Below are positions 17,105 to 26,024 of a stretch of DNA of 64,000 nt, piece after piece (within the stretch, counting starts at the first letter, position 1; each line of letters opens with the position of its first letter). This DNA comes from Natrinema zhouii (lineage in GTDB: Archaea > Halobacteriota > Halobacteria > Halobacteriales > Natrialbaceae): assembly GCF_013456555.2 (NCBI RefSeq), contig NZ_CP084883.1, forward strand, positions 248,001 to 312,000, given 5' to 3'. A program made the position numbers and the translations under genes. The notes below the pieces were generated by a model, which saw only the letters and a program-made list of their open reading frames with translations, had not been told where the DNA came from and searched no databases.

Positions 17105-17759
17105 GGTGGGATTCGTGGGTGTGGTCGTGCTCGTGGGGATGACCGTTTTCGTGCTCGTGGAGATGACCGTTCTTGTGCCCGTGCTCGTGACCGTTCTCGT
17201 GCTCGTGCCCATGTCCAGGCCCGTGCTCCGAGCCGAGATCGACGCCGTGTGCGCCACCGGGATCCGCATCCTCGATATCAGTCACGAACAGGTCGGCCTC
17301 GACGGTCGTCTCGCCGATCTCCGAACCGGGGACGACATCGGCGACGACCCGCTCGACGATGTGGCGGTCGGCCTCGAGCGGGACGTAGACGGCCCCGTCG
17401 TCGATCGCGAGGTCCCAGTGCTGATTGCCGATTCGGTGGCCGAGTTTAACCGCCGCCTCGAGCGCCTCGGCCGTCGCGTCGGGCAGCGACACGACAAGCG
17501 CGTCGCGGGGTTCGAACGCGACGACGATCAACCGGTCGTCCTCGACCAGTAACACGTCACCCGCCGAGACGGCGGCCCTGTCCACGATGACGCCGACGTC
17601 GGTGCCTCCGTCCGTCGTCGCCCGGAACCGCGACCGCCGACGGTCGTCCGCGTCGATGACGACGCGCTCGAGCGTACCGGCCGACTCGTGGTCGTCATAC
17701 AGCGCCGCGAGGTCGTCGTCAGCGTGGACGTTGCCGACGATACCGTCGATTCGTTCCAT
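17094..17759 (-). CDS. ureE: Urease nickel metallochaperone UreE with His-rich tail
   Basis: A 221-residue UreE, starting [16 protein letters not shown] at 17759. The C-terminal domain has the conserved GHRIGNQHWDLAI (family GNRH-type motif with the metal-binding His) and the strand VYVPLEADRHIVERV. The last 40 residues are a His-rich tail of repeated HEHENGHEHGH-like units, with about 18 His, suited to storing or delivering nickel. This tail is much more His-rich than in many bacterial UreE proteins. It is coupled to ureD (TGATG overlap) and overlaps ureF by 11 bases. Confidence 0.93.
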   Translation of the reverse strand: MERIDGIVGNVHADDDLAALYDDHESAGTLERVVIDADDRRRSRFRATTDGGTDVGVIVDRAAVSAGDVLLVEDDRLIVVAFEPRDALVVSLPDATAEALEAAVKLGHRIGNQHWDLAIDDGAVYVPLEADRHIVERVVADVVPGSEIGETTVEADLFVTDIEDADPGGAHGVDLGSEHGPGHGHEHENGHEHGHKNGHLHEHENGHPHEHDHTHESHHDH

Positions 17760-18730
17760 CAGTATCGCCGGTCGGCAGGGACGCCGACCCCCAGTAGTTG
17801 CCGTCTCGTCGCGTCCCACGCGGCGCGCAGCGTCTCGGTCACGTCCGCCTCCCGGTGGCCGAGGAGGCGAACGACGGCACCGGCATCGCGGGGAAGCCGT
17901 GAGACGCCGGCCTCGACGCCGTCGCGGTCCGCGAGCTCGCCGTGGATTTCGTCGATCAACGCCTCGAAGTCGGTCTCGTCCGGCGAATCCGCGTCGTCGG
18001 TATCGGCACCGTACGGTGCGAAGACGTACAGCGAGCCGACGACGCCGTACTCGCCGACGCTGGCCGGGTCGCGCGGATCGCGCTCGTTCGGTCGCAGGTC
18101 GACCGCGTCGGAACAGACCAATCGTCCGTCGTGTTCGGCCTCGATGCGCGCCTGGTAGTGATCGAATCCGAACGGTTCGTGGTCGCTCAACCCGTCCGGG
18201 ACGAGAACGTCAGCCACCACGACGACCGCGTCGTCGGCGAGTTCGACGTCGACGGTCTGGAGACAGCGCGCGTCCTCGTTGATGATCGTCGGCCCCGGCA
18301 TGTACTCGAGGTAGCTCCCCTCGGCCGCCCGGAGTACCGTGTCGAGATGCGCGTAGTTCGCGTCCATGCTGTGGACCTTCGTCGCGCTCTGCGTCGTCAC
18401 GTGCGCTCGCGCCCCCGCTCGAGCGTCGATCCGCATCCGGTGACGGTCACCCTGTGCCACGCCGCCGGTGGGCTCCTGTGCGACGAGCGTCGCGAGATTG
18501 GGCGACGGATCGGTGTCGAGCGTTCCCGTCAGGTGGTAGGGGACCTTTACATGGTCGCGGACCAGCCGGGTCGGTCCGTCACCCTGCCGGGCGAACGTCG
18601 CCTCGAGCAGTCCGTTCTTCCCCGGACCGCCCGCAGGCGCTTGCGCGAGCGGTTCGTCGGCGTATGTCTCGAACGACGGCGGAAGGGGGATGCCGTCGTC
18701 TGCAGTCGCCCTCGAGTAGTCTGTACTCAT
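17759..18730 (-). CDS. ureD: Urease accessory protein UreD
   Basis: A 323-residue UreD/UreH, the scaffold that binds apo-urease and recruits UreF and UreG during nickel insertion. Family signatures are present: [12 protein letters not shown] near the start, [32 protein letters not shown] (the GG-ΦxGD and TxxxxxKxY-like segment) and [15 protein letters not shown] (the LEYxPxPxIxF-like segment). Its ATG overlaps the ureG stop and its stop overlaps the ureE start, showing tight coupling. Confidence 0.92.
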   Translation of the reverse strand: MSTDYSRATADDGIPLPPSFETYADEPLAQAPAGGPGKNGLLEATFARQGDGPTRLVRDHVKVPYHLTGTLDTDPSPNLATLVAQEPTGGVAQGDRHRMRIDARAGARAHVTTQSATKVHSMDANYAHLDTVLRAAEGSYLEYMPGPTIINEDARCLQTVDVELADDAVVVVADVLVPDGLSDHEPFGFDHYQARIEAEHDGRLVCSDAVDLRPNERDPRDPASVGEYGVVGSLYVFAPYGADTDDADSPDETDFEALIDEIHGELADRDGVEAGVSRLPRDAGAVVRLLGHREADVTETLRAAWDATRRQLLGVGVPADRRY

Positions 18731-19347
18731 TCGAACAGCACCTCCCGCTCGACGTGCTCGAGGATCGCGTCGATCCCCTCGCCGTCCTTGCAGTTGGTGA
18801 AGACGAACGGATCGTCGCCCCGCACCTCGTTCGTATCGTCCTCGATCACCGCGAGGTCAGCGTCGACGTGGGGTGCGAGATCGATCTTGTTGACCACCAG
18901 CAGGTCAGCCTGCGTCACACCGGGACCGCGCTTGCGGGGGATGTCCTCGCCCTCCGCGACGCTGATAACGAACAGGAAGTAGTCGGCCAGTTCGGGATTG
19001 AAGGTCGCGGCGAGGTTGTCGCCGCCGCTCTCGACGAGGACCACGTCCAGATCGGGGTGACGCTCGGTGAACTCGTCGATTGCCGCGAGGTTCATGGAAG
19101 GATCCTCGCGAATGCCCGTGTGCGGACAGGCACCCGTTTCGACCCCCTCGACGAGGTCCGCTGGCAGCAGATCGGCGAACGACTCCCGGAAGACGTCGGC
19201 GTCCTCCTGCGTCATGATGTCGTTGGCGATGACGCCGACCTCGTAGCCCCGGTCGACGAGTTCGGGGACGAGTCGCTGGACCATCGCCGTCTTCCCGGAG
19301 CCGACGGGACCGCCGAGACCGACTTTCGCGACGTCACGGTATCCCAT
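18727..19347 (-). CDS. ureG: Urease accessory GTPase UreG
   Basis: A 206-residue SIMIBI-class GTPase that supplies nickel and GTP hydrolysis for urease maturation. The P-loop is [15 protein letters not shown] (GPVGSGKT). The metal-binding CxH pattern lies in [15 protein letters not shown], corresponding to the conserved Cys-Pro-His. The specificity loop VVNKIDLAP (NKxD) is present. Its ATG shares one base with the ureA stop (TGATG) and its end overlaps ureD by four bases. Confidence 0.95.
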   Translation of the reverse strand: MGYRDVAKVGLGGPVGSGKTAMVQRLVPELVDRGYEVGVIANDIMTQEDADVFRESFADLLPADLVEGVETGACPHTGIREDPSMNLAAIDEFTERHPDLDVVLVESGGDNLAATFNPELADYFLFVISVAEGEDIPRKRGPGVTQADLLVVNKIDLAPHVDADLAVIEDDTNEVRGDDPFVFTNCKDGEGIDAILEHVEREVLFE

Positions 19348-19787
19348 CAGTCGCCCTCCGTGGGTTCGGGGCCGCCGCCCGTAGTATGTGCCTCGCTCGA
19401 GTCGTCGCTTCCCGGTGCGTCGGGATCGGTCACGACGTCCTCGCCCGGGTCCGGATCGACTGTCTCGAGTTGATCGCGACTGTCGGCACGAATCGGTTCG
19501 TGGATCGTCACGAGCTTGGTTCCGTCGGGAAAGACGGGTTCGATCTGGATCATGTCGACCATTTCGGGGACGCCGTCCATCACGTCCTCGCGGGTGAGTA
19601 ACTGGGTCGCCTCCGAGCGGATCTGCGCGACGGACTTGCCCTCGCGGGCGGCTTCGCAGGCCCAGTCGGAGATGTACGCGACCGTCTCGGGGTGGTTGAG
19701 CTTCACGCCGCGGTCCTTTCGTCGGCGGGCGAGTTCGGCGGCCATGAACACCGTCAGCCGCTCCATCTCCTTGGGCGAGAGGTTCAT
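19347..19787 (-). CDS. ureA: Urease gamma subunit UreA
   Basis: The start is set at [24 protein letters not shown] (19787), the usual beginning of UreA, preceded at a good distance by GGAGGTGG, which looks like a ribosome-binding site. The core through [30 protein letters not shown] is standard, followed by an acidic haloarchaeal tail, giving 146 residues. The frame stays open upstream to a TTG at 19931, which overlaps the ureC stop and would add 48 residues. Because every other junction in this operon overlaps, that longer form cannot be excluded. UreA forms the trimeric enzyme core with UreB and UreC. Confidence 0.88.
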   Translation of the reverse strand: MNLSPKEMERLTVFMAAELARRRKDRGVKLNHPETVAYISDWACEAAREGKSVAQIRSEATQLLTREDVMDGVPEMVDMIQIEPVFPDGTKLVTIHEPIRADSRDQLETVDPDPGEDVVTDPDAPGSDDSSEAHTTGGGPEPTEGD

Positions 19788-19927
19788 CGGTCCACCTCCG
19801 TTCGGACGGGGCGTCGTTTCGAGCGACTCGAGCACGGCTTCCTCAAGGCGGTCGAACTCGAGTGAGCTGTTCGTTTCCTCGATACCGTCGCGATCGGTGG
19901 GGGAGCTATCGTGTGGGTGACCATGAT

Positions 19928-21634
19928 TCAAAGCAGGTATCGCTGTGCCAGCGGAACTTCGTCGGCTGGATCACAGGTGACGTGTTCGCCGTCGACCTCA
20001 ACCTCGAACGTCTGGGCGTCGATCTCGATATCGTCCGGACAGTAATCGTTGTGTAACATATCTGATTTTCGGACCGATCGCGTGCCGCTGACGGGCCGGA
20101 CGGGCGTTTTCAGGTCGTAGGCATCGCCGACCTCGTTCTCGGAGGCAGCCTCGCTGACGAACGTCACCGAGAGGCCGTGTTTCGCTCGCCCCTGTGCGCC
20201 GGCGCGTTCGCGGCCGATCACGGGCTCACAGGTCATCAGCGAGCCGTTGGCCTCGCCCATCTGGGACCAGACCGGGAACCCGCCCTTGATAACGACTTCC
20301 GGCTTGATGCCGAAGAAGGCCGGATCCCACAGCGCGATGTCCGCGAGCTTTCCGGGCTCGAGCGAGCCGACGTAGTCGTCGATTCCCGCCGTGATCGCGG
20401 GGTTGATCGTGTACTTGGCGACGTAGCGCTCGATCCGCGCGTTGTCGGCCTCGGTGCCCTCGTCCGCCTCGAGCGGACCGCGCTGGGCCTTCATCTTGTG
20501 GGCGGTCTGCCACGTTCGACACACCATCTCGGCCATCCGGCCCATCGCCTGCGAGTCGGTGGTCATCATCGAGATGGCGCCGGCGTCGTGGAGGACGTCC
20601 TCCGCGCCGAGCGTCTCCGCGCGGATGCGCGACTCGGCGAAGGCGACGTCCTCGGGGACGTCCGGATTGAGGTGGTGACAGACCATCACCATGTCCAGGT
20701 GCTCGTCGAACGTGTTCTCGGTGTAGGGCATCGACGGGTTCGTCGACGACGGCAGCATGTGCTCGTGGCCGATCAGTTCGAGCACGTCGGGTGCGTGGCC
20801 GCCGCCGGCACCCTCGATGTGGAACGTGTGGATCGCGCGGCCGTCGATGGCGTCGAAAGTGTCCTCCACGAATCCCGACTCGTTCAGCGTGTCCGTGTGG
20901 ATACAGACCTGAACGTCCTCCTCGTCCGCGACCTCGAGGCAGGTGTCGATCGCCGCCGGCGTGGAACCCCAGTCCTCGTGGAGCTTCATCCCGCAAGCGC
21001 CGGCCTCGACCTGCTCGCGCAGCGACTCCGGTCGACTGCTATTGCCCTTCGCGTAGAAGCCGACGTTGACGGGCCAGTCCTCGGCGGCCTGCAGGAACCG
21101 CTGGATGTTCCGCGGGCCGGGCGTACACGTCGTGGCACCGCCGCCGAACCCGCCCCCGAGCATCGTCGTCACGCCCGAAGCGAGCGCGTGGTCGACCAGC
21201 TGCGGGCTGTTGAAGTGGACGTGGATGTCCAGCGCACCGGGCGTCGCGATCAGCCCGTCGGCGGGGATGGTATCGGTACTCTGTCCGATCACCATGTCGA
21301 CGCCGTCCATCGTGTCCGGGTTGCCCGCCTTTCCGACGCCGACGATCTTCCCGTTCCGAACGCCGATATCGCCTTTGCAGACGCCCAGCACGGGATCGAT
21401 GATCACGACGTTCGTAAAGACCCAGTCGAGGGTCCCTTCGGCCTGAGTCGTGCCGGATTGCATTCCCATGCCGTCGCGCATCGTCTTCCCGCCGCCGAAG
21501 ACAGCCTCCTCGCCGGGGACGCCGTAGTCGGTCTCGATCTTCGCGAACAGGTTCGTATCGCCCAACCGAAGCCGGTCGCCCTCGGTCGCGCCGAACAGTT
21601 CCGTATACTCCCTGCGCGGGAGTTCTCGGCTCAT
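19928..21634 (-). CDS. ureC: Urease alpha (catalytic) subunit UreC
   Basis: A 568-residue catalytic subunit. Nickel ligands and active-site residues are visible: [20 protein letters not shown] (the HxH metal pair), [12 protein letters not shown] (Lys carbamylated to bridge the two Ni ions), [26 protein letters not shown], and MVCHHLNP (the flap Cys-His). It hydrolyses urea to ammonia and carbamate in the cytoplasm. The length matches bacterial UreC (about 567). Its ATG overlaps the ureB stop by four bases. Gene order B-C-A-G-D-E-F is the haloarchaeal arrangement, unlike the common bacterial A-B-C-E-F-G-D. Confidence 0.97.
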   Translation of the reverse strand: MSRELPRREYTELFGATEGDRLRLGDTNLFAKIETDYGVPGEEAVFGGGKTMRDGMGMQSGTTQAEGTLDWVFTNVVIIDPVLGVCKGDIGVRNGKIVGVGKAGNPDTMDGVDMVIGQSTDTIPADGLIATPGALDIHVHFNSPQLVDHALASGVTTMLGGGFGGGATTCTPGPRNIQRFLQAAEDWPVNVGFYAKGNSSRPESLREQVEAGACGMKLHEDWGSTPAAIDTCLEVADEEDVQVCIHTDTLNESGFVEDTFDAIDGRAIHTFHIEGAGGGHAPDVLELIGHEHMLPSSTNPSMPYTENTFDEHLDMVMVCHHLNPDVPEDVAFAESRIRAETLGAEDVLHDAGAISMMTTDSQAMGRMAEMVCRTWQTAHKMKAQRGPLEADEGTEADNARIERYVAKYTINPAITAGIDDYVGSLEPGKLADIALWDPAFFGIKPEVVIKGGFPVWSQMGEANGSLMTCEPVIGRERAGAQGRAKHGLSVTFVSEAASENEVGDAYDLKTPVRPVSGTRSVRKSDMLHNDYCPDDIEIDAQTFEVEVDGEHVTCDPADEVPLAQRYLL

Positions 21635-22017
21635 TCGTCGGCCCCCGTGATGTAGCCCTGCTCTCGAGCGCGTTCGATCGCTTGAGCCTTCACGTCCTCG
21701 TCGTCAAGTTCACCACCGACCAGTCCGCCCATGCCGTGGATGATCCGATTGCCACCGATCGCAACGAGGTCAACCTCGCGCTCGCAGCCGGGTTCGAACC
21801 TGATAGCCGTCCCCGCCGGAATATCCAGCCGCATCCCGTACGCCGACTCGCGATCGAACTCGAGCCCGGGATTCACCTCGAAGAAGTGAAAGTGTGAACC
21901 GACCTGTGCGGGCCGATCGCCGGTGTTCTCGACCGTGACCATCGCCGTCGGTCGTCCCTCGTTTATCGTCACCGGCTCGTCCGCTGGGAGCAACTCGCCC
22001 GGAACGAACTCGCTCAT
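21631..22017 (-). CDS. ureB: Urease beta subunit UreB
   Basis: A 128-residue UreB, starting [21 protein letters not shown]. Family features are [31 protein letters not shown] (with the conserved SHxHFxExN) and [12 protein letters not shown]. It is structural and helps to position the active-site flap of UreC. It is the first structural gene of the operon; a small membrane-protein frame lies 66 bases upstream. It overlaps ureC by four bases. Confidence 0.95.
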   Translation of the reverse strand: MSEFVPGELLPADEPVTINEGRPTAMVTVENTGDRPAQVGSHFHFFEVNPGLEFDRESAYGMRLDIPAGTAIRFEPGCEREVDLVAIGGNRIIHGMGGLVGGELDDEDVKAQAIERAREQGYITGADE

Positions 22018-22082
22018 TCTTCGATCACTCCGGATGCAGTACCGGAGACCGTGATACCATGTGTACTTGTCATTGGTCGCGG

Positions 22083-22241
22083 TCAGTTGTTAGCGGTGTC
22101 TCGCTGCGGACGGATCCAGTCCCGCAGACGATCCGAGATCGAGCCGAGTCCGAGTCCCGCAACGAATGCGAAGAAACTCGGAACGAGTATCCAGAGGAGA
22201 TCGGGATGCTGTGCACCAGTGTGTAACGGAGTTTCAAGCAT
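22083..22241 (-). CDS. Small single-pass membrane protein upstream of ureB
   Basis: A 52-residue frame starting at the ATG at 22241, with an N-terminal [14 protein letters not shown], one hydrophobic helix [19 protein letters not shown] and a basic C-terminal tail [17 protein letters not shown]. It reads in the same direction as the urease operon and sits 66 bases before ureB, so it may be the first gene of the transcript. The composition (one TM, positive-inside tail) looks like a real protein rather than a random frame. Function unknown. Confidence 0.5.
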   Translation of the reverse strand: MLETPLHTGAQHPDLLWILVPSFFAFVAGLGLGSISDRLRDWIRPQRDTANN

Positions 22242-22561
22242 ACGTCTTCCCCATAACGGATTACAGCAGTTAATATCGCGATGACGGCCATACTTGCCAG
22301 TCCGTTCACTATTTTTTGTCTTCTCTAAAGATAGAGCTGAATGTCGAGAGCGAAAAGAATCATTTGAATATGAATTAGGCATATTTATCCCCATCTTGGA
22401 AGAGACGTGCAGGGCACTACTGGCTGTCAGCGACCACTGGCGGAACAACGAGTTCATCGAACGATGATTTGGATCGTCCTCGAACGGACGTGTTCGTCCG
22501 TCATACACCGACCAAACGTCCTATTTGGCTGTAAGAACGGACGGGAATTCCGCCGCTTCCG
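22242..22561. other. AT-rich intergenic region upstream of the urease operon
   Basis: About 320 bases, AT-rich at 22300-22395. It probably holds the urease promoter and the 3' end of the methyltransferase transcript. No gene is recognised. Confidence 0.4.
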
Positions 22562-23185
22562 TCAGCGAGTACGCGTCGTTACCGTCACTCCATCGCCGAG
22601 CGGCAGGAGCGTCGATTCGAACGCCGAACTCTCACGGACGTGTGTGAGATACTCGAGAATCCCTGCAGTGTGTTTCTTCGTCTCTTCGGGCAGCTCGGTC
22701 TCCTGGATATCGACTATCTCGCCGGTGAGTGCAGCGAGGAGCACCTCGAAATCCACGGTATCGTCCGGGGCGTCACGGCCTGCGGACATCGTGTTATCCG
22801 CGATAACCATCCCACCCGGTGGGATTGACTCGCGAATCGCCTCGAACGCATTCACGTACTGGTATTTTTCGATGTCGAGGAGCGCGATCTCAAACGGACC
22901 GTCGTATTGCGACGCGGTTTCGACGGCATCTCCGACCTCGAACGTTGCGAGATCGGCCGCATCGAGACGCTCGAGATACGTCCGTGCACGCTCGAGGTTT
23001 TCCGATGACCCTTCGGTGAGAACGATCTCACCGTCATCGGGAAGCGCTCGCGCGAACCAACACGCCGAATACCCGTATCCCGATCCGAACTCGAAGACTC
23101 GAGTCGCGTCTGTAATTCGTGCGAGTTGGCACAACCAGGCCCCGATGTCCGGGCCAATACTAGCGGAGGTTCTATACAGACCCAA
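22562..23185 (-). CDS. O-methyltransferase-like SAM-dependent methyltransferase, N-terminus probably out of frame
   Basis: A 207-residue class I methyltransferase of the catechol-O-methyltransferase-like type. The SAM motif I is VFEFGSGYGYSACWFARALP, motif II region is EIVLTEGSSENLERA, and IALLDIEKYQY corresponds to the metal-binding Asp region. The only available start is a TTG at 23185. The expected N-terminal helix (read as DVSRLIERVHSEG) sits upstream in another frame at about 23210-23316, starting at the ATG at 23316. A small indel may therefore have split the gene, leaving the catalytic core but no proper start. Confidence 0.7.
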   Translation of the reverse strand: MGLYRTSASIGPDIGAWLCQLARITDATRVFEFGSGYGYSACWFARALPDDGEIVLTEGSSENLERARTYLERLDAADLATFEVGDAVETASQYDGPFEIALLDIEKYQYVNAFEAIRESIPPGGMVIADNTMSAGRDAPDDTVDFEVLLAALTGEIVDIQETELPEETKKHTAGILEYLTHVRESSAFESTLLPLGDGVTVTTRTR

Positions 23186-23325
23186 TACACACTTCCTATC
23201 AGATTGGTTAAATGTAAAGCGATATGATCACGACCCTCTGAATGAACACGTTCGATTAAACGAGAAACATCATTCTGGACCACTTCGGCAAGGATCCTAA
23301 ATATGAAATTAGCCATCCTATTCGG

Positions 23326-23347
23326 TTAGGCCAACTAGTTAGCCTAA
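23326..23347. repeat. Short inverted repeat TTAGGC/GCCTAA
   Basis: TTAGGC at 23326-23331 and GCCTAA at 23342-23347 form a small dyad. A related pair of TTAGGC units, in direct orientation, is at 32072-32077 and 32098-32103. Possibly an operator or a mobile-element scar; function unknown. Confidence 0.25.
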
Positions 23348-23505
23348 TCAAGCGCGGATCGAGATAGTACACGGCGACCGAGTCAGATACAGTCATCATG
23401 ATGGTTTCAACGGGCTGAATCACTCGAGTAGGGTTCAATCTCAGTGTTGCATCCGCAATTCGGAAAAGATGACTGGAATGTGATTTATGAAAGTGTCATA
23501 GTTCA

Positions 23506-23711
23506 CAGGAAGGGATGAACGCGAAGCTCGGCTTGGAGAGGAAACCGACGAGGAGGCGATCGAGGAACAGTCGGAAGAACGCCCCGACGATGTCCCGACC
23601 AAAGCGACGATCACGATCAAGGAAATCAACGACAACCGGTACTACTACTGGCAGTGGCGAGACGGTGACCAGATCAAGTCTCAGTACAAAAGCCCAGTTA
23701 ATCCAGGTGAC
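23506..23711 (+). pseudogene. Gene fragment cut at the TnpB element
   Basis: The frame beginning after a TAG near 23491 reads as a convincing haloarchaeal protein: an acidic stretch (EETDEEAIEEQSEERPDDVP) followed by TITIKEINDNRYYYWQWRDG and SQYKSPVNPGD. It has no start codon. It runs directly into the hairpin end of the TnpB element and the reading sense is lost there. It is best read as an internal or terminal piece of a small gene interrupted by the insertion. The family is not recognised with certainty. Confidence 0.5.
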
Positions 23712-23716
23712 ATCCT

Positions 23717-23736
23717 CCCCGCCGTAAACGGCGGGG
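23717..23736 (-). repeat. Right-end hairpin of the TnpB element
   Basis: A near-perfect palindrome, CCCCGCCGTTTACGGCGGGG on the minus strand, 33 bases after the tnpB stop. It probably belongs to the element's right end and to the 3' part of an omega RNA transcript. Confidence 0.6.
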
Positions 23737-23768
23737 CTTCCCGTACCGCAGGTGGGATATTTGCCGGT

Positions 23769-25019
23769 CTACGATACGACCTGTTCTCTCATCTTGAACG
23801 TCCCGCTCTCGCGGTCGAACAGGTGTACCGAGGGCTGTGCCACACAGCCGTTACCCCTATCCTCGCCGTGAGGACTCGGAGTTATCTTCTGGCGCATATT
23901 CTCCGCCCCGTTACAATCCGCGTTACCCACCAACTTACACGACGAGCAGACATGCAAGCCACGTTCGACACGATTCGATCTCGTGTCGTCGCCACATCGT
24001 GAACACGTCTTCGAGGTGTCCCACTCGTTCTCTTTCAGTACCTCTACCCCACGTATCTCGCCCTTGTATTCGAGGTACTGGCAGATGCGGTCGAACGCCC
24101 ACGAGTGCAACTTCTTGTTGCCGGTCTTGCCCCAGTCTGACTCTCGCACGTCTTCGGGCCAACTCACCGCGAGTGTGCCAACACCGCGTTCGATACACTC
24201 CGTGATGATGGCGTCCGTGAGAACGTGGTAGAAGTGTGTCTCACGGTCAGCGAGTTTCTGACGTGCCCACATCGACTTTTCCGACGGGCCGTTCTCACCC
24301 TCAGTATCGTACTCTGCCCGCGTGAAGTAGTGCTTGTCCTGTTTGAGTGAGTTGCCGGGATACAGGACATATTCGTCAGGGAACGCGACCGTGGCGATAT
24401 TCTTGATGCCGAGGTCGATACCCGCAACTTCGTCGCCTGCGGAGTCGTTGGTTTCGAGTTCGACTTTGCAGACGAAGTGTATTTCCCACTCGTCGCCGTT
24501 CCAGACGGCCCGAACGTTCTGCACCTTGTTGACTTCCGAGAGGTCAACGTCGGGGCGGGTCTGGTAATCGCAGAGGATGAAGTCCGACCACGACTCTTTG
24601 AGGTTCAACCCCTTGCTGAGTCGGACGCGGTTGTTCTCGGGGTCGTGCTTGAACCCGTCTGCTTTGAACGTGACCGTGCTCTTGGGCCGTTCGTCGCCGT
24701 GTTTGCGGTAGCCGGGCGGATTCGCCTCCTCGTCCTTGTGTCGCAGGTCGAACCACGACTGGAAAGCGTCAGAAAGTTCTTCGATGACTTTCTGACTAGA
24801 TTGCGCGTTCAAGTCTTTCCAGCACGGTTGGTTCTTCATATACGCTTTCAGCACACCTTCGTCTGGGATTTTTCCGGTTGCGTCCCAGATGCGGTCAGCT
24901 GTCCAGCGTGCAACGTTCCAGATGTTCGAGGCGGAATCACCGAGCGAATCGAGGCCATCGCAGACCTGCCGGTGGTTCTGGATGGCACCAACATAGGTGC
25001 GTGTGACCTCAATCGCCAT
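23769..25019 (-). CDS. tnpB: RNA-guided endonuclease TnpB family protein (OrfB)
   Basis: A 416-residue IS200/IS605 OrfB. The RuvC-like catalytic triad is visible: Asp in VAGIDLGIKNIATVAFP, Glu in LAVSWPEDVRES and Asp in GNADCNGAENMR. The zinc finger CSRCGDDTRSNRVERGLHVCSSC lies between the last two, as in the OrfB Zn-ribbon family. TnpB proteins are guide-RNA-directed nucleases that help keep the element in place. All key residues are present, so the protein may be active. Its ATG at 25019 has no near alternative. The gene ends 33 bases from the right-end hairpin. Confidence 0.93.
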   Translation of the reverse strand: MAIEVTRTYVGAIQNHRQVCDGLDSLGDSASNIWNVARWTADRIWDATGKIPDEGVLKAYMKNQPCWKDLNAQSSQKVIEELSDAFQSWFDLRHKDEEANPPGYRKHGDERPKSTVTFKADGFKHDPENNRVRLSKGLNLKESWSDFILCDYQTRPDVDLSEVNKVQNVRAVWNGDEWEIHFVCKVELETNDSAGDEVAGIDLGIKNIATVAFPDEYVLYPGNSLKQDKHYFTRAEYDTEGENGPSEKSMWARQKLADRETHFYHVLTDAIITECIERGVGTLAVSWPEDVRESDWGKTGNKKLHSWAFDRICQYLEYKGEIRGVEVLKENEWDTSKTCSRCGDDTRSNRVERGLHVCSSCKLVGNADCNGAENMRQKITPSPHGEDRGNGCVAQPSVHLFDRESGTFKMREQVVS

Positions 25020-25118
25020 GCATAGAATATGTAAGTAAATCTACTTAATAGTGTGGATTAGCGTGGAATATCCGGCCTACTATCGACGGTGGTTAGTGCT
25101 GGGGTTGTTGGATTCACT

Positions 25119-25136
25119 CCCGCCGTAAACGGCGGG
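25119..25136 (-). repeat. Second copy of the TnpB-element hairpin (putative left end)
   Basis: CCCGCCGTTTACGGCGGG on the minus strand, 100 bases upstream of the tnpB start. It is in the same orientation as the right-end copy, as expected for IS200/605 ends. It could instead be the right end of a lost second element. Confidence 0.5.
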
Positions 25137-25161
25137 ATTCTCTCCTCGTAGACAGATAGAC

Positions 25162-25194
25162 GATAACCGAACTACTGCCCCCTTTTCGGTTATC
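25162..25194. repeat. Inverted repeat GATAACCGA/TCGGTTATC beside the origin boxes
   Basis: GATAACCGA at 25162-25170 and TCGGTTATC at 25186-25194 form a perfect 9-base dyad with a C/T-rich 15-base spacer. It lies 25 bases before the first family A box. It may be part of the origin or of the neighbouring element. Confidence 0.4.
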
Positions 25195-25218
25195 TTTCGA
25201 GCTACGTCGTTTCCAGAG

Positions 25219-25989
25219 ACCCCTCTATCGATGTGTTTGTGTGAGTAGGTCACTTGCATATCAAACGACGAGACGAGCCGGTACTGATAGATCACCGAGT
25301 TCTGCGGACGGACACACCTCTATCGATGTGTGTCTGCATCATCAGTTTCCGTACCGACGAGAGTTCTGTTCGACTCGAGACCGTCTCTCCTGAGAGGGAC
25401 TATCTGGCCTGACGGTGTTCGAAAGAAGCGGAGTGTTGGAGGAACAGAGACACCCCTCTATCGATGTGTTCTCCACAGAGATAGCAGAAGGAAAGAGACG
25501 AGCGGATGAAGGAATCCACAGGATGTACTGGGATTCCGTACAGCTATCCCCTGAAAGCAGCTATTTCGAGACTGTAATCTGATGAGAGAGACGAGAGAAC
25601 ATGACGATCGATAGGTGATAAGAGACGAACGGTCCAGAACACATCGAACACATCGATAGAGGTGTGTGTGAGTGTGTATTCTAGAAAGCTAGAAGAAGAG
25701 AAGAGAAAAGACCGAATTTGCTTCCCGAAACCATGCTTCCAAGCGGCTGTATACCGTAAAACCTCGAGTCACTGCGACTCTACTCCGACTCCCGTTCAAT
25801 CGCACTTGGAGATTACACCCCTCCCTTCGAGCGTTCGAACACATCGATAGAGGGGTGTCTGTCTCCGTGGAACGGTCGACCGCTACACATCGTCATCCGT
25901 TCGTACTAACTCGTTACTTCTTTTTCTCTGTCTAGCAGAATCAGGGCTGTTTGTCCCTCAATAGCAGAAATACAGATCGATAGAGGTGG
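25219..25989. repeat. Family A origin boxes upstream of the first orc1 gene (six copies)
   Basis: Cores on the plus strand are at 25219-25236, 25314-25331 and 25452-25469, and on the minus strand at 25648-25665, 25839-25856 and 25972-25989. The three plus and three minus copies face each other across 25470-25647. The shared core is CTCTATCGATGTGT with a variable A/G/C start. The last copy (25972-25989) carries one change (CAGATCGATAG) and lies 35 bases before the orc1 ATG, where promoter elements should be. The rest of this roughly 870-base stretch holds no supported gene. Confidence 0.85.
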
Positions 25990-26024
25990 GGAACACTTTT
26001 GTTCCCGCCCTGTCTGGACACCGT

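Larger units (their letters stand above)
23711..25140 (-). mobile_element. TnpB-only IS200/IS605-group (IS1341-type) element
   Basis: A single tnpB gene with no tnpA. Matching hairpins of the same sequence and orientation lie on both sides: 23717-23736 (CCCCGCCGTAAACGGCGGGG) and 25119-25136 (CCCGCCGTAAACGGCGGG). In this group such hairpins mark the left and right ends recognised by TnpA, and the one just after tnpB would form the base of the guide RNA scaffold. Exact boundaries are not certain. The absence of tnpA means mobility would depend on an enzyme in trans. Confidence 0.65.

Noticed and set aside
16334-17269. UreF start 55 codons upstream (MRIPVAHTAS)
   Set aside because: That lead is Ser/Thr-rich and is the overlapping frame of the His-rich ureE tail; the family start MTTDPSSFLTAL at 17104 is clear.
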